A stretch of DNA of 64,000 nt from Fodinicurvata halophila (GTDB taxonomy: Bacteria; Pseudomonadota; Alphaproteobacteria; Kiloniellales; DSM-21159): positions 124,001-188,000 of the forward strand of contig NZ_JBHSCW010000011.1 of NCBI RefSeq assembly GCF_042651425.1. Reading direction: 5' to 3'. The notes beneath the pieces were generated by a model, which was given only the letters and a program-made list of their open reading frames with translations, was not told the origin of the DNA and made no database searches. How positions within the stretch are numbered: position 1 is the stretch's first letter; each line of letters begins with the position of its first letter. A program made the position numbers and the translations under genes. This document shows, piece after piece, positions 15,851 through 23,633 of this stretch.

Positions 15851-16902
15851 ATCACGCCCAGTTTCTTCTGCAGGTCCGTTGAAGACGTGGTGTAACGGAA
15901 GACCAGCTTCTCGTCGGGGCGGCAGTAGCGGAAGGCCTGCTGGGCCATCAGCGCCGCCTCGTGGAAGCCGGAGAGGATCAGTTTCAGCTTGCCCGGATAG
16001 TAGTTGATGTCGCCGATGGCGAAAATGCCGGGCACGGAGGTCTCGAACTTCTCCGTATCCACGGTAATCAGGTCGCGATCCAGGTTCAGGCCCCATTCGG
16101 CGATCGGCCCCAGCTCCATCTTCAGGCCGAAGAAGGGCAGGAGTACATCGCAGGGCACGTCGTACAGTTCGCCATCTGATCCCTTGACCTGGACGGCTTC
16201 CAGCTGGCCGCCCTGACCCTTGAGTTCCTTGATCTGGCCGATCTGCAGGCTGACCTCGTCATTGGCCACCAGTTGGCGCATCTTCTCCACGGAATCCGGC
16301 GCCGCGCGGAACTGGTCACGGCGATGGATCAGCGTCACCTGGCTGGCCAGCGGGTGCAGGTTGAGCGTCCAGTCGAGCGCCGAATCGCCGCCGCCGGCGA
16401 TCACGATCCTCTTGTCGCGCAGCGCTTCCATGCGGCGCACGGCATAGAGAATCGAGCTGCCTTCATAGTCCTCGAGGTTCTCCAGAGGCGGCCGGCGCGG
16501 CACGAAACTGCCGGCACCTGCCGCAATCACGATCACCGTGGCGTGGAAAACCGTGCCGGTGCTGGTTTCCAGCCGCCAGCGCCCATCCTCCAGCTTGGAC
16601 AGAGAGTCGGCCTGCTGGCTGAGATGAAAGCCAGGCTTGAAGGGGTCGGACTGCTTCATCAACTCGTCGACCAGCCCCTGTCCCGTGCAGTAGGGAAGCG
16701 CCGGAATGTCATAAATGGGCTTTTCCGGATAAAGCTCGGCGCACTGGCCGCCCACCTTGTCGAGATTGTCGATCAGGTGGCAGTTCAGGCCAAGCAGCCC
16801 GGCTTCGAATACCGCAAAAAGGCCCACCGGGCCGGCACCGACGATGACGATATCCGTCTCGATCGGCTGATTCTTATCAAAGGCAATCACATTCTCGTCC
16901 AT
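15847..16902 (-). CDS. Ferredoxin--NADP(+) reductase (thioredoxin reductase-like type)
   Basis: FAD flavoprotein of 351 residues moving electrons between NADPH and ferredoxin. FAD-binding GAGPVG is at 22-27 and the NADPH-binding fingerprint IAGGGDSALDW lies in the middle; the second FAD motif GIFAIGDINYYPGKLKLI is near the C-terminus. The C-x2-C redox pair of true thioredoxin reductases is absent, which assigns it to the TrxR-like FNR group known from Bacillus YumC and Rhodopseudomonas. The C-terminal extension (FRYTTSSTDLQKKLGV) is also typical of that group. First gene of a two-gene operon with the 2Fe-2S ferredoxin; it could supply electrons to the sulfite reductase encoded just upstream, which is inference. 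Confidence 0.94.
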   Translation of the reverse strand: MDENVIAFDKNQPIETDIVIVGAGPVGLFAVFEAGLLGLNCHLIDNLDKVGGQCAELYPEKPIYDIPALPYCTGQGLVDELMKQSDPFKPGFHLSQQADSLSKLEDGRWRLETSTGTVFHATVIVIAAGAGSFVPRRPPLENLEDYEGSSILYAVRRMEALRDKRIVIAGGGDSALDWTLNLHPLASQVTLIHRRDQFRAAPDSVEKMRQLVANDEVSLQIGQIKELKGQGGQLEAVQVKGSDGELYDVPCDVLLPFFGLKMELGPIAEWGLNLDRDLITVDTEKFETSVPGIFAIGDINYYPGKLKLILSGFHEAALMAQQAFRYCRPDEKLVFRYTTSSTDLQKKLGVI

Positions 16903-17282
16903 CTTAACTCTTCCCTGCTTCAGGTCCCCTCACGAATTCGGCCCGTTAAGTTTCAATCGGACCTGCGCGCGGAACCAAACCTCCGGAAAGATCCGGAAGT
17001 CGGCCGAGCACATCATCGGGCGATCCCAAGCAGGCCATGTTGTGTCGATCACACAGACTTCTGACCAATTCGTTATCTGGCGGCTTTATACCACAAGATA
17101 AAGACCTTTTGGGTCCCGTTTGCCGCAAGCGTCCGTCTCGATTTTTACATATGCCCTTTGCCCCGCCACGCAAACCGCGCGGCCGTCCCAGCGTCATTGA
17201 GACGCCAGCAGCATGGACATCCTGCTTTCCGGAAAACGGGGACATGGTCACTATACGCATTTTGCCACAGGTAATAAACTGC
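16903..17282. other. Intergenic region between cysH and the ferredoxin reductase gene
   Basis: 380 bases with no convincing gene. A 157-codon open frame crosses it on the minus strand but has no ribosome site, overlaps cysH and resembles nothing. The base composition is lower in GC than the neighbours around 17040-17110 and 17240-17290, as expected for a promoter of the reductase operon. I see no strong terminator after cysH. Confidence 0.5.
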
Positions 17283-18029
17283 TCATTCCCACTGGTTGCC
17301 TGAGGCATGGATTCCACACTCGGTTTTCTCCATGCCGTTCCAGCGACCGGCACGCGGCGCATCCTCGCGGAGTGCCGGGCTGGTACAGGGTGCACAGCCG
17401 ATCGAGAGATAGCCGACATTCGTCAGGGGATGGCTCGGCAGATCGCGCGCCTTGAAGGCGTTGCGGATTTCCTGCAATGACCAGTCGGCCAGCGGATTCA
17501 CCTTGACTCGGCCGTCCGCGGCCTCGATTCGCGGCAGGGTTTCACGCGTCCCGCCTTGGTAACGCTTGCGCCCCGTGATCCAGGCGTCAAAGCCCTCGAG
17601 CGCCTGTTCCAGTGGCAGGACCTTGCGAATATGGCAGCAGCGGTCGGGGGCGGACTTCCAGAGTGTCCCACCAGGATCCTCAGCCTCCAGATCCTCCTCC
17701 GCCGGCGTGATATCGCGCACGTCAGTCAACCCGATCCGGCGGACCAGCCGGTCCCGATACATGAGCGTTTCCGTGAAATGCTTTCCGGTTTCCAGGAAAA
17801 TCACGGGAATATGCCGGTTCACCTGGGCCACCATGTCCAGAAGCACGGCCGATTCTGCCCCGAAGGACGAAACCAGGGCGATGCGGCCGGGAAAGACCTC
17901 ATGGACCATCCGGTCCAGGAGTTCCAGCGCATAGAGATCCCGGCTCTCCTCCTCCAGCTCGAAGGCCTGAATCAGATCCCTGGCAAGCCCCGGAGCGGCT
18001 GTGGAAGGCAGGGTGGATGTCTGCTGCAT
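17283..18029 (-). CDS. cysH: Adenylyl-sulfate (APS) reductase, 4Fe-4S type
   Basis: Thioredoxin-dependent reductase of sulfate assimilation, 248 residues, making sulfite from activated sulfate. The PP-loop region SSFGAESAVLLDM (54-66) binds the nucleotide. The cysteine pairs Cys131/Cys132 (DRCCHIRK) and Cys212/Cys215 (GCAPC) bind a 4Fe-4S cluster, which marks it as using APS rather than PAPS. The catalytic cysteine is Cys238 in TECGIH near the C-terminus. Last gene of the leftward operon cysG, DUF2849, cysI, DUF934, cysH, 12 bases after the DUF934 gene. No ATP sulfurylase genes are in the window. Confidence 0.95.
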   Translation of the reverse strand: MQQTSTLPSTAAPGLARDLIQAFELEEESRDLYALELLDRMVHEVFPGRIALVSSFGAESAVLLDMVAQVNRHIPVIFLETGKHFTETLMYRDRLVRRIGLTDVRDITPAEEDLEAEDPGGTLWKSAPDRCCHIRKVLPLEQALEGFDAWITGRKRYQGGTRETLPRIEAADGRVKVNPLADWSLQEIRNAFKARDLPSHPLTNVGYLSIGCAPCTSPALREDAPRAGRWNGMEKTECGIHASGNQWE

Positions 18030-18041
18030 GACTATCTCCTC

Positions 18042-18548
18042 CTACTGCGCAGCCACCCGCAGGCGCCGCCGCAGGGACGACACCGGGGCCCGATTGTCCG
18101 TGGCCGGCTGGTACCAGACCGAGAAGTCCTCCAGGGCCTTGAGCCAAGCCTCCACAGGGGCATCCTCGGGCAATTCGAAGGCATCGAAGCCGCAGCGCTG
18201 CATGAAGAGAAGCTGGTCGCGCAGGACGTTGCCGACGGCCCGCAGCTCGCCGGTGAAGCCATGGCGTTCCCGCAGCAGGCGGGCATGGGAATAGGCGCGC
18301 CCATCCGTGAATTTCGGGAATTCCAGGGCAATGAGGGAGAACGCCTGCAAGTCCTCGGCCACCTGCTGGGGCGACTGATCGCTGCGCAGGCGAAGCCCCA
18401 GCTCCGTTCCGCGCGCCTGGAGCACGTCCTTCTCCTGCTGCCAGCGCTCCAGCGAAACAAGGATCGGCGCATTCTCCGGCAACGGCTGTTCGTCATCGAC
18501 CGGCAACCAGAGATCCTCGATCTGTTCTCCGTTCTTAATGAGCGGCAT
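18042..18548 (-). CDS. DUF934 family protein (sulfite reductase-associated)
   Basis: A 168-residue cytosolic protein of the DUF934 family, regularly found beside cysI and cysH in proteobacteria and assumed to help sulfite reduction; its biochemical role is not established. Recognisable stretches are FPKFTDGRAYSHARLLRER (~95-113), ELRAVGNVLRDQLLFMQRCG and the C-terminal FSVWYQPATDNR. It has no signal peptide and no metal motif. The ATG at 18546-18548 lies inside the end of cysI, so the two genes overlap by 14 bases, and cysH follows after 12 bases. Proposed roles in the literature include an electron-transfer partner; I cannot tell from sequence. Confidence 0.93.
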   Translation of the reverse strand: MPLIKNGEQIEDLWLPVDDEQPLPENAPILVSLERWQQEKDVLQARGTELGLRLRSDQSPQQVAEDLQAFSLIALEFPKFTDGRAYSHARLLRERHGFTGELRAVGNVLRDQLLFMQRCGFDAFELPEDAPVEAWLKALEDFSVWYQPATDNRAPVSSLRRRLRVAAQ

Positions 18549-20190
18549 AGAGAGTCTCCTTGAAAGGCTGCTGTCCGACGCGGCGATAGGTCTCCAGGAA
18601 ACTCTCGCCTTCCTGACGGATATCCAGGTAGGTTTCGACGATCGTCTCCATGGCATCGCCGACCTCCGCGGCACTGAAGGCCGGACCGATGATGTTCCCC
18701 AGTGTCGTCTCGTTCTCGGCGCTTCCGCCCAGGGTGATCTGGTAGTACTCTTGGCCCTTCTTATCGACGCCGAGGATCCCGATGTGACCCACATGGTGGT
18801 GGCCGCAGGCATTGATGCAGCCGGACATCTTGATCTTCAGCGGCCCGATGTCGCGCTGGCGGGAAAGATCGGCGAAGCGTTCGCTGATCTCCTGCGCCAC
18901 GGGAATCGAGCGGGCATTGGCCAGATTGCAGTAATCCAGGCCGGGGCAGCAGATCATGTCGCTGATCAACCCGATGTTCGCCGTGGCCAGCCCAGCTTCC
19001 TGCAAGCCCTGCCAAACCGCCATCAGGTCCAGCTTGCGCACGTAGGGCAGGACCAGATTCTGCTCGTGCGTCGCACGAATCTCCGAGAAGCTATAGCGCT
19101 CGGCCAGATCGGCAACCACCTCCATCTGTTCCGCCGTGATATCGCCCGGCACGCCACCTTCGGGCTTCAGCGAGACATTCACGATGGCATAGCCGGGCTG
19201 CTTGTGGGCGGCGACATTCTCGTTCATCCAGGCACCAAAGCCGGGACTGGTGCTCTGCCAGAGCTGCAGTTCCGGCGGCGTGTCTTCCAGCGCCTCATAA
19301 GGTGGTGGTGTGAAATAGTGGGCGATGGCATCCAGCTCTTCCTGCGGCAGGGTCAGGTAGCCGTCGCGCAGCTGAGCCCATTCCTCCTCGACCATGCGGG
19401 CAAATTCGTCGCGACCGACAGACTGCACCAGGATCTTGATACGCGCCTTGTGGATGTTGTCGCGCCGTCCGAGCTGGTTATAGACCCGCAGGATCGCCTC
19501 CAGATAGGACAGAAGGTGCTGTTCCGGCAGGAAATCGCGGATCGTCACACCGACCACCGGCGTGCGGCCGAGGCCGCCGCCGACCATCACCTCGAATCCC
19601 GGATTGCCGTCCGCGTCGCGGCGCATGCGCAGGCCGATGTCGTGCGTGCGCAGGGCCGCGCGATCTTCTTCCGCGCCGGTGACCGCGATCTTGAACTTGC
19701 GAGGCAGGAACGAGAACTCCGGATGCAGGGTGGACCACTGACGGATGATCTCGCAGTAGTGGCGCGGATCGGCGATCTCGTCCGCCGCCACGCCGGCGTA
19801 CTGGTCGGCCGTGGTGTTGCGGATGCAGTTGCCGCTGGTCTGGATGGCATGCAGCTGCGCGTCCGCCAGGTCCGAGAGAATGGCCGGGGCATCCTCCAGC
19901 CGCGGCCAGTTGAACTGGATGTTCTGGCGCGTGGTGATGTGCCCGTATCCCTTGTCGTAGGTACGCGCCACATAAGCCAGCTGGCGCAGCTGGTTCGAGG
20001 AGAGCGTTCCGTAGGGAATGGCAATTCGGAACATGTAGGCGTGAAGCTGCAGGTAGAGGCCGTTCATCAGCCTGAGCGGCTTGAACTCGTCCTCGCTCAG
20101 CTCCCCATTCAGGCGACGCTGCACCTGCTCGCTGAACTGGGCCACGCGTTCGCGCACCAGCGCTTCATCGAATTCGTCATAGCGATACAT
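18535..20190 (-). CDS. cysI: Nitrite/sulfite reductase hemoprotein (assimilatory sulfite reductase)
   Basis: A 551-residue siroheme and 4Fe-4S enzyme that reduces sulfite to sulfide with six electrons. It has the two repeated ferredoxin-like and siroheme domains. Cluster ligands fit C-x5-C (Cys415 and Cys421 in CCPGLDYC) and C-x3-C (Cys458 and Cys462 in SGCINACGHH). YGHITTRQNIQFNWP near residue 82 is a siroheme-binding stretch. Context says sulfite rather than nitrite: cysH, cysG and DUF934 share the operon. There is no flavoprotein cysJ, so electrons must come from ferredoxin, and a ferredoxin/FNR operon lies 0.4 kb downstream of cysH. The gene overlaps DUF934 by 14 bases. Confidence 0.95.
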   Translation of the reverse strand: MYRYDEFDEALVRERVAQFSEQVQRRLNGELSEDEFKPLRLMNGLYLQLHAYMFRIAIPYGTLSSNQLRQLAYVARTYDKGYGHITTRQNIQFNWPRLEDAPAILSDLADAQLHAIQTSGNCIRNTTADQYAGVAADEIADPRHYCEIIRQWSTLHPEFSFLPRKFKIAVTGAEEDRAALRTHDIGLRMRRDADGNPGFEVMVGGGLGRTPVVGVTIRDFLPEQHLLSYLEAILRVYNQLGRRDNIHKARIKILVQSVGRDEFARMVEEEWAQLRDGYLTLPQEELDAIAHYFTPPPYEALEDTPPELQLWQSTSPGFGAWMNENVAAHKQPGYAIVNVSLKPEGGVPGDITAEQMEVVADLAERYSFSEIRATHEQNLVLPYVRKLDLMAVWQGLQEAGLATANIGLISDMICCPGLDYCNLANARSIPVAQEISERFADLSRQRDIGPLKIKMSGCINACGHHHVGHIGILGVDKKGQEYYQITLGGSAENETTLGNIIGPAFSAAEVGDAMETIVETYLDIRQEGESFLETYRRVGQQPFKETLYAAH

Positions 20191-20215
20191 GGTCTTCCTC
20201 CGGTCTCCAGCCTGG

Positions 20216-20497
20216 TCAGGCCGCGTCCGTACGGCGACTTGGTCCTGTCGAGCGAATTTCCTCGCGGCAGCGGGTGGTCACATAGCCATCCGTCTGCTGC
20301 ACGACGTCGATGGCATACGGAGCCACCACTTCATTGCGCAGCACGCCGAGCTCGGCCTCGTCCATCAGGCCCTTGAGCTCGTCCTCGTCGCGTGCCAGCC
20401 GGCTTTCCTCGAGCGCCTGCGACCAGCCCCCCGTCTCCGAGAGATAGACGACGCGGCCATCGCGCAGCCGGTTGGCGGTTACTGCTTTCAGATACAT
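20216..20497 (-). CDS. DUF2849 family protein
   Basis: A 93-residue protein of the DUF2849 family, which occurs almost only in alphaproteobacterial sulfite reductase operons between cysG and cysI. It begins MYLKAVTANRLRDGRVVYL and continues with an acidic helical centre (ESRLARDEDELKGLMDEAE), ending YAIDVV then a polar tail. Function unknown; a small accessory or regulatory role in siroheme transfer or enzyme assembly is plausible but only from context. Spacing is 19 bases after cysG and 25 bases before cysI, all leftward, so it belongs to the same transcript. Confidence 0.92.
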   Translation of the reverse strand: MYLKAVTANRLRDGRVVYLSETGGWSQALEESRLARDEDELKGLMDEAELGVLRNEVVAPYAIDVVQQTDGYVTTRCREEIRSTGPSRRTDAA

Positions 20498-20516
20498 TCT
20501 GCCTGTTTCCTCTTTC

Positions 20517-21926
20517 TCAAACGGCTTGGGCCAGGAGCGGCTCCACGGCCGGTTCGTCTGTCGCCGCAGCCGCGGCCACCTGTCCGATGATCAACAGTGC
20601 GGGACCCTGCACGGCCTCGCGACGCAGGATGTCGCCGAGATCCGCCAGACGGCCGCCCAGCACCCGTTGATCCGGCAGCGTGCCTCGTTCCACCACGGCC
20701 ATCGGGGTGCCAGCCGGCAGCCCCTTGTCCATCAGCCGGCGGGCAATCTCCTCGGCATGGGACAGCCCCATATAGACGACCAGTGTCTGGCGTTCGCCGG
20801 CCAGCGCCTGCCAATCGAGCTCCGGCAGGCCGTTGCGGGCATAACCGGCCACGAAGGTGACGGCAGACGCCGTTTCCCGATGGGTCAGGGGAATGCCGGC
20901 GGCAGCCGCGCAGCCGGTTGCCGCAGTGATGCCGGGCACCACCTGTACGTCGACACCGTGGCGCAGCAGGTACTCCTGTTCCTCCCCTCCGCGGCCGAAA
21001 ATGAAGGGATCGCCGCCCTTCAGGCGCACGACCTGCTTTCCGCCGCGGGCCTGCTGCAGCAGGATCTCGTTGATCTCATCCTGGCTCTTGCTGTGAGCGC
21101 CCTTCGCCTTGCCCACGAAGATCCGCTCGGCATCCCGGCGCACGCAATCCAGCACCCCCTGGGGAATCAGCCGGTCGTAAACCACGACGTCGGCTTCCTG
21201 CATCAGGCGGACGGCACGGAAGGTCAACAGGTCCGGGTCGCCCGGACCGGCGCCGACCAGTGCGACACTTCCCGTGAGATTGCCGCGGCTTTCCGGCGCG
21301 GAATTGACAAGGCCCAGCATCCGTTCACGCGCGCCGCGCTCATCGCCCTGCAGCAGCGATTCGGCCACGCCGCTGCGGAAGAAGCGCGACCAGAATCGGC
21401 GGCGTCCCTCCTCGCCGGGAATCACTGCCTTCACGGCCGGACGAAACTGGTCGGCGAAGCGTGCCAGTGCGCCAAGACGCGCGGGCAGCAGAGCCTCGAT
21501 CTTCTCGCGCAGCTGTCGCACCAGGACCGGCGCACTGCCCCCGCTGGCAATCGCGATCGTGACCGGATCCCGATCGATCATGCCTGGCACGATGAAGGAG
21601 GATTGCGCCGGCCGATCCACGAGATTGACGGGCTGCCGGCGCGCCCTCGCCAGGCGGGAGACCCGACCATCGATCCGCTCGTCACCGGAGGCGGCGATGA
21701 CCAGGCTCTTGTCATCCAGGTCCCGTGCCCGGAAGCGGCGCGGATACCAATGCGCCCTGCCGGCGGAGACCAGTTCGCCCAGCTCTTCGTTTATCTCCGG
21801 TGCAACGATGTGGATTTCGGCCTCCGTGCGTTGCAGGAGACGCACCTTGCGGGCCGCCGCCTCGGAGCCACCCACCACCAGGCAGGGAGCATCCGTCAGA
21901 TCATGAAACAGAGGGAAGTATTTCAT
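20517..21926 (-). CDS. cysG: Siroheme synthase (fused precorrin-2 dehydrogenase/ferrochelatase and uroporphyrinogen III methyltransferase)
   Basis: Trifunctional enzyme making siroheme, the cofactor of CysI. The N-terminal ~200 residues form the NAD-dependent dehydrogenase/chelatase part (CLVVGGSEAAARKVRLL, VIAASGDERIDGRVSRLAR, VNLVDRPAQSSFIVPGMI). The C-terminal ~250 residues form the SAM-dependent methyltransferase (VALVGAGPGDPDLLT, VVVYDRLI, VVRLKGGDPFIFGRGGEE, VVPGITAATGCAA). The start could be ATG at 21926 (MKYFPLFHDL, matching homologs) or ATG at 21950; neither has a clear ribosome site. First gene of the sulfite reduction operon. It diverges from the thiamine operon across a very AT-rich interval with stacked palindromes. 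Confidence 0.95.
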   Translation of the reverse strand: MKYFPLFHDLTDAPCLVVGGSEAAARKVRLLQRTEAEIHIVAPEINEELGELVSAGRAHWYPRRFRARDLDDKSLVIAASGDERIDGRVSRLARARRQPVNLVDRPAQSSFIVPGMIDRDPVTIAIASGGSAPVLVRQLREKIEALLPARLGALARFADQFRPAVKAVIPGEEGRRRFWSRFFRSGVAESLLQGDERGARERMLGLVNSAPESRGNLTGSVALVGAGPGDPDLLTFRAVRLMQEADVVVYDRLIPQGVLDCVRRDAERIFVGKAKGAHSKSQDEINEILLQQARGGKQVVRLKGGDPFIFGRGGEEQEYLLRHGVDVQVVPGITAATGCAAAAGIPLTHRETASAVTFVAGYARNGLPELDWQALAGERQTLVVYMGLSHAEEIARRLMDKGLPAGTPMAVVERGTLPDQRVLGGRLADLGDILRREAVQGPALLIIGQVAAAAATDEPAVEPLLAQAV

Positions 21927-21979
21927 CGTGAGCCAGATATTTTCACGCATGTTAGTGTATAAATCTCTCGATCCCCCTT

Positions 21980-22067
21980 ATATTTGCGCAATATGATTCG
22001 GGAGTCAAATAATTTCACACTTTGTGTGGATTTATTAATATTTATACATTTTATAAATGTTAATAAA
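21980..22067. promoter_or_regulatory. AT-rich divergent promoter region with three stacked palindromes
   Basis: The interval between cysG and the TPP riboswitch is by far the most AT-rich stretch of the window. It contains ATATTTGCGCAATAT (about 21981-21995, one base off a perfect palindrome), CACACTTTGTGTG (22016-22028), and a 16-bp inverted repeat with one mismatch (22031-22046 with 22052-22067, 5-base spacer). These look like binding sites for dimeric regulators controlling cysG, thiO or both. The regulator is unknown. Confidence 0.55.
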
Positions 22068-22122
22068 TTTCGCCGAAAACCTTGCAAGGCAACGGCCTCG
22101 CCTTCATCTTAGAGTCAGCCTG

Positions 22123-22204
22123 AAAATCTGGGGTGCCGCCAAGACAGGCGGCTGAGATCACACCCATGGAACCTGCACTGGATCATGCCAGCGAAGGGAG
22201 CAAC
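22123..22204 (+). promoter_or_regulatory. TPP riboswitch (THI element)
   Basis: The conserved core of the thiamine pyrophosphate riboswitch is present in order: GGGGTGCC (22130-22137), a short CCGCC/GGCGG stem, GGCTGAGAT (22150-22158), CACCC (22161-22165), GAACCTG (22169-22175), and CTGGATCATGCCAGCGAAGGGA (22178-22199, given as a landmark). It precedes thiO-thiS-thiG-thiE. The usual closing helix P1 is not obvious. The last conserved bases, AAGGGAG, are also the ribosome binding site for the GTG start at 22205, so control is probably translational. Confidence 0.95.
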
Positions 22205-23392
22205 GTGGCAGATACGAAACACAGAAACGGCGAACGCCTGCAGACCGTGATCATCGGTGGCGGTGTCTGCGGCTTGGCGATCGGCTGGCAGCTGGCGGAG
22301 GCCGGCCAGCAGGTCACCCTGCTCGAGCGCGAGCGCTGCGGCCAGGCGGCCACGCATGCCGCTGCCGGCATGTTGGCCGCGGCCGCCGAGTGCGAGCCCG
22401 GCGAGGAACAGCTGCTGCAGCTGACCCGTTGGGCCCAGGAACTTTGGCCGACTTTCCTGGACCGCCTGGAAGCGGCGAGCGGACTGCGTCCGGATTATCG
22501 GGACGAAGGCACCCTGGTAGTGGCGCTCAACCGCGACGAAGTCGATCGCCTGCGCTTTCGGCACGACTTCCAGAGCGCGCTGGGACTGCCCTTGCAGTGG
22601 CTGGAGGGACGCGAGGTGCGCGAACGCGAACCGCACCTGCGACAGAGCGCTGCCGCCGCCATTTACAGTCTGGAGGATCACCAGGTCGACAACCGGCAAC
22701 TGGCCGAAGGCCTGAAGCGGGCCTTCGTGAACGCCGGCGGAGAGCTGCGTGAGCACACCGAGGTCGCCGCACTCGACTGCCCGGAAGACTCCGCCAAGCG
22801 CATCCATCTTGCGAACGGCGAGGTTTTGCAGGCCGAGCACCTGGTGCTGGCGGCCGGCGCCTGGACCCGTGGCCTGCCCGGCCTGCCGGATGCGGCCAAA
22901 CCGCCGGTGCGGCCCTTGAAAGGACAATCCCTGGCCTTGCAGATGGACCCGGCGGCACCGCTTCTGGAGCATGTCCTCTGGACCGAGCAGGTGTATTGCG
23001 TGCCGCGCCGTGACGGACGCCTGATCATCGGCGCGACCGTGGAGGAACGTGGCTTTGACGACAGCGTAACGGCCGGCGGCCTCTATGCCCTGATCGAAGG
23101 GGCCCGCAGAGCCCTGCCCGGCATCGAGGACCTGCCCCTGCTCGAGAGCTGGAGCGGCTTTCGTCCCGGCTGCCGCGACGACGCGCCCGTGCTGGGCTCG
23201 ACCCCCGTGCCGGGCCTCCACCTGGCAACAGGCCACCACCGCAACGGCATCCTGCTGGCCCCGGTCACCGGACACTGCCTGGCCGAACAGATCCTGACGG
23301 GAGAGATGCCCGAGGCAGCCCGGCCGTTTTCACTGGCACGCTTCAAGCCTCGTTCCACGAACAGAAAGAAACCGCTACTGCAGAGTGCATAG
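22205..23392 (+). CDS. thiO: Glycine oxidase ThiO
   Basis: FAD enzyme of 395 residues that oxidises glycine to iminoglycine for the thiazole ring of thiamine. The FAD-binding fold opens with TVIIGGGVCGLAIGWQLAEAG, and the DAO-family C-terminus reads GFRPGCRDDAPVLG and ATGHHRNGILLAPVTG. I place the start at GTG 22205-22207, four bases after AAGGGAG; a longer frame begins inside the riboswitch and would destroy it. It leads thiO-thiS-thiG-thiE. ThiO (not the anaerobic ThiH) implies an oxygen-using thiazole route. Expression should fall when TPP is plentiful. Confidence 0.94.
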   Translation: MADTKHRNGERLQTVIIGGGVCGLAIGWQLAEAGQQVTLLERERCGQAATHAAAGMLAAAAECEPGEEQLLQLTRWAQELWPTFLDRLEAASGLRPDYRDEGTLVVALNRDEVDRLRFRHDFQSALGLPLQWLEGREVREREPHLRQSAAAAIYSLEDHQVDNRQLAEGLKRAFVNAGGELREHTEVAALDCPEDSAKRIHLANGEVLQAEHLVLAAGAWTRGLPGLPDAAKPPVRPLKGQSLALQMDPAAPLLEHVLWTEQVYCVPRRDGRLIIGATVEERGFDDSVTAGGLYALIEGARRALPGIEDLPLLESWSGFRPGCRDDAPVLGSTPVPGLHLATGHHRNGILLAPVTGHCLAEQILTGEMPEAARPFSLARFKPRSTNRKKPLLQSA

Positions 23393-23404
23393 GATACTTC
23401 GACC

Positions 23405-23614
23405 ATGTCCCTGAACATCAATCTCAACGGCGAAACGACCCGCGTCGAACCCGGGACGCTGCAGGATCTGCTGCAGCAACGCGGGATCGACCCGACGGCC
23501 CGCCGAATCGCGATCGCGCGCAACGGCGCCTTGGTCAAACGCGCCAGCTGGTCCGAAGAAGCCCTGGCCGAGGGCGACCGCATCGAAATCGTCCGTCCCC
23601 TGGCGGGCGGTTGA
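23405..23614 (+). CDS. thiS: Sulfur carrier protein ThiS
   Basis: Ubiquitin-like sulfur carrier of 69 residues ending in the required Gly-Gly (RPLAGG), which is adenylated by ThiF and then carries the sulfur as a thiocarboxylate. It starts at ATG 23405, 12 bases after thiO. N-terminal MSLNINLNGETTRVE and the hydrophobic core RRIAIARNGALVKRASW are typical. No thiF gene is next to it, so the activating enzyme (ThiF or MoeB) must be encoded elsewhere. Lies between thiO and thiG in the riboswitch-controlled operon. Confidence 0.96.
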   Translation: MSLNINLNGETTRVEPGTLQDLLQQRGIDPTARRIAIARNGALVKRASWSEEALAEGDRIEIVRPLAGG

Positions 23615-23633
23615 GCGAAGGAGACTCGAGTTC

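Noticed and set aside
16946..17419. 157-codon frame between cysH and the ferredoxin reductase gene
   Set aside because: Overlaps the end of cysH in another frame, lacks a ribosome site and resembles nothing known.
18538..20376. 612-codon open frame antisense to cysI
   Set aside because: Mirror of the GC-rich codon pattern of cysI; no similarity to any family and no ribosome site, while cysI matches its family over its full length.
22133..22204. Upstream extension of thiO by 24 codons
   Set aside because: These bases are the conserved core of the TPP riboswitch, and a good ribosome site precedes the GTG at 22205.
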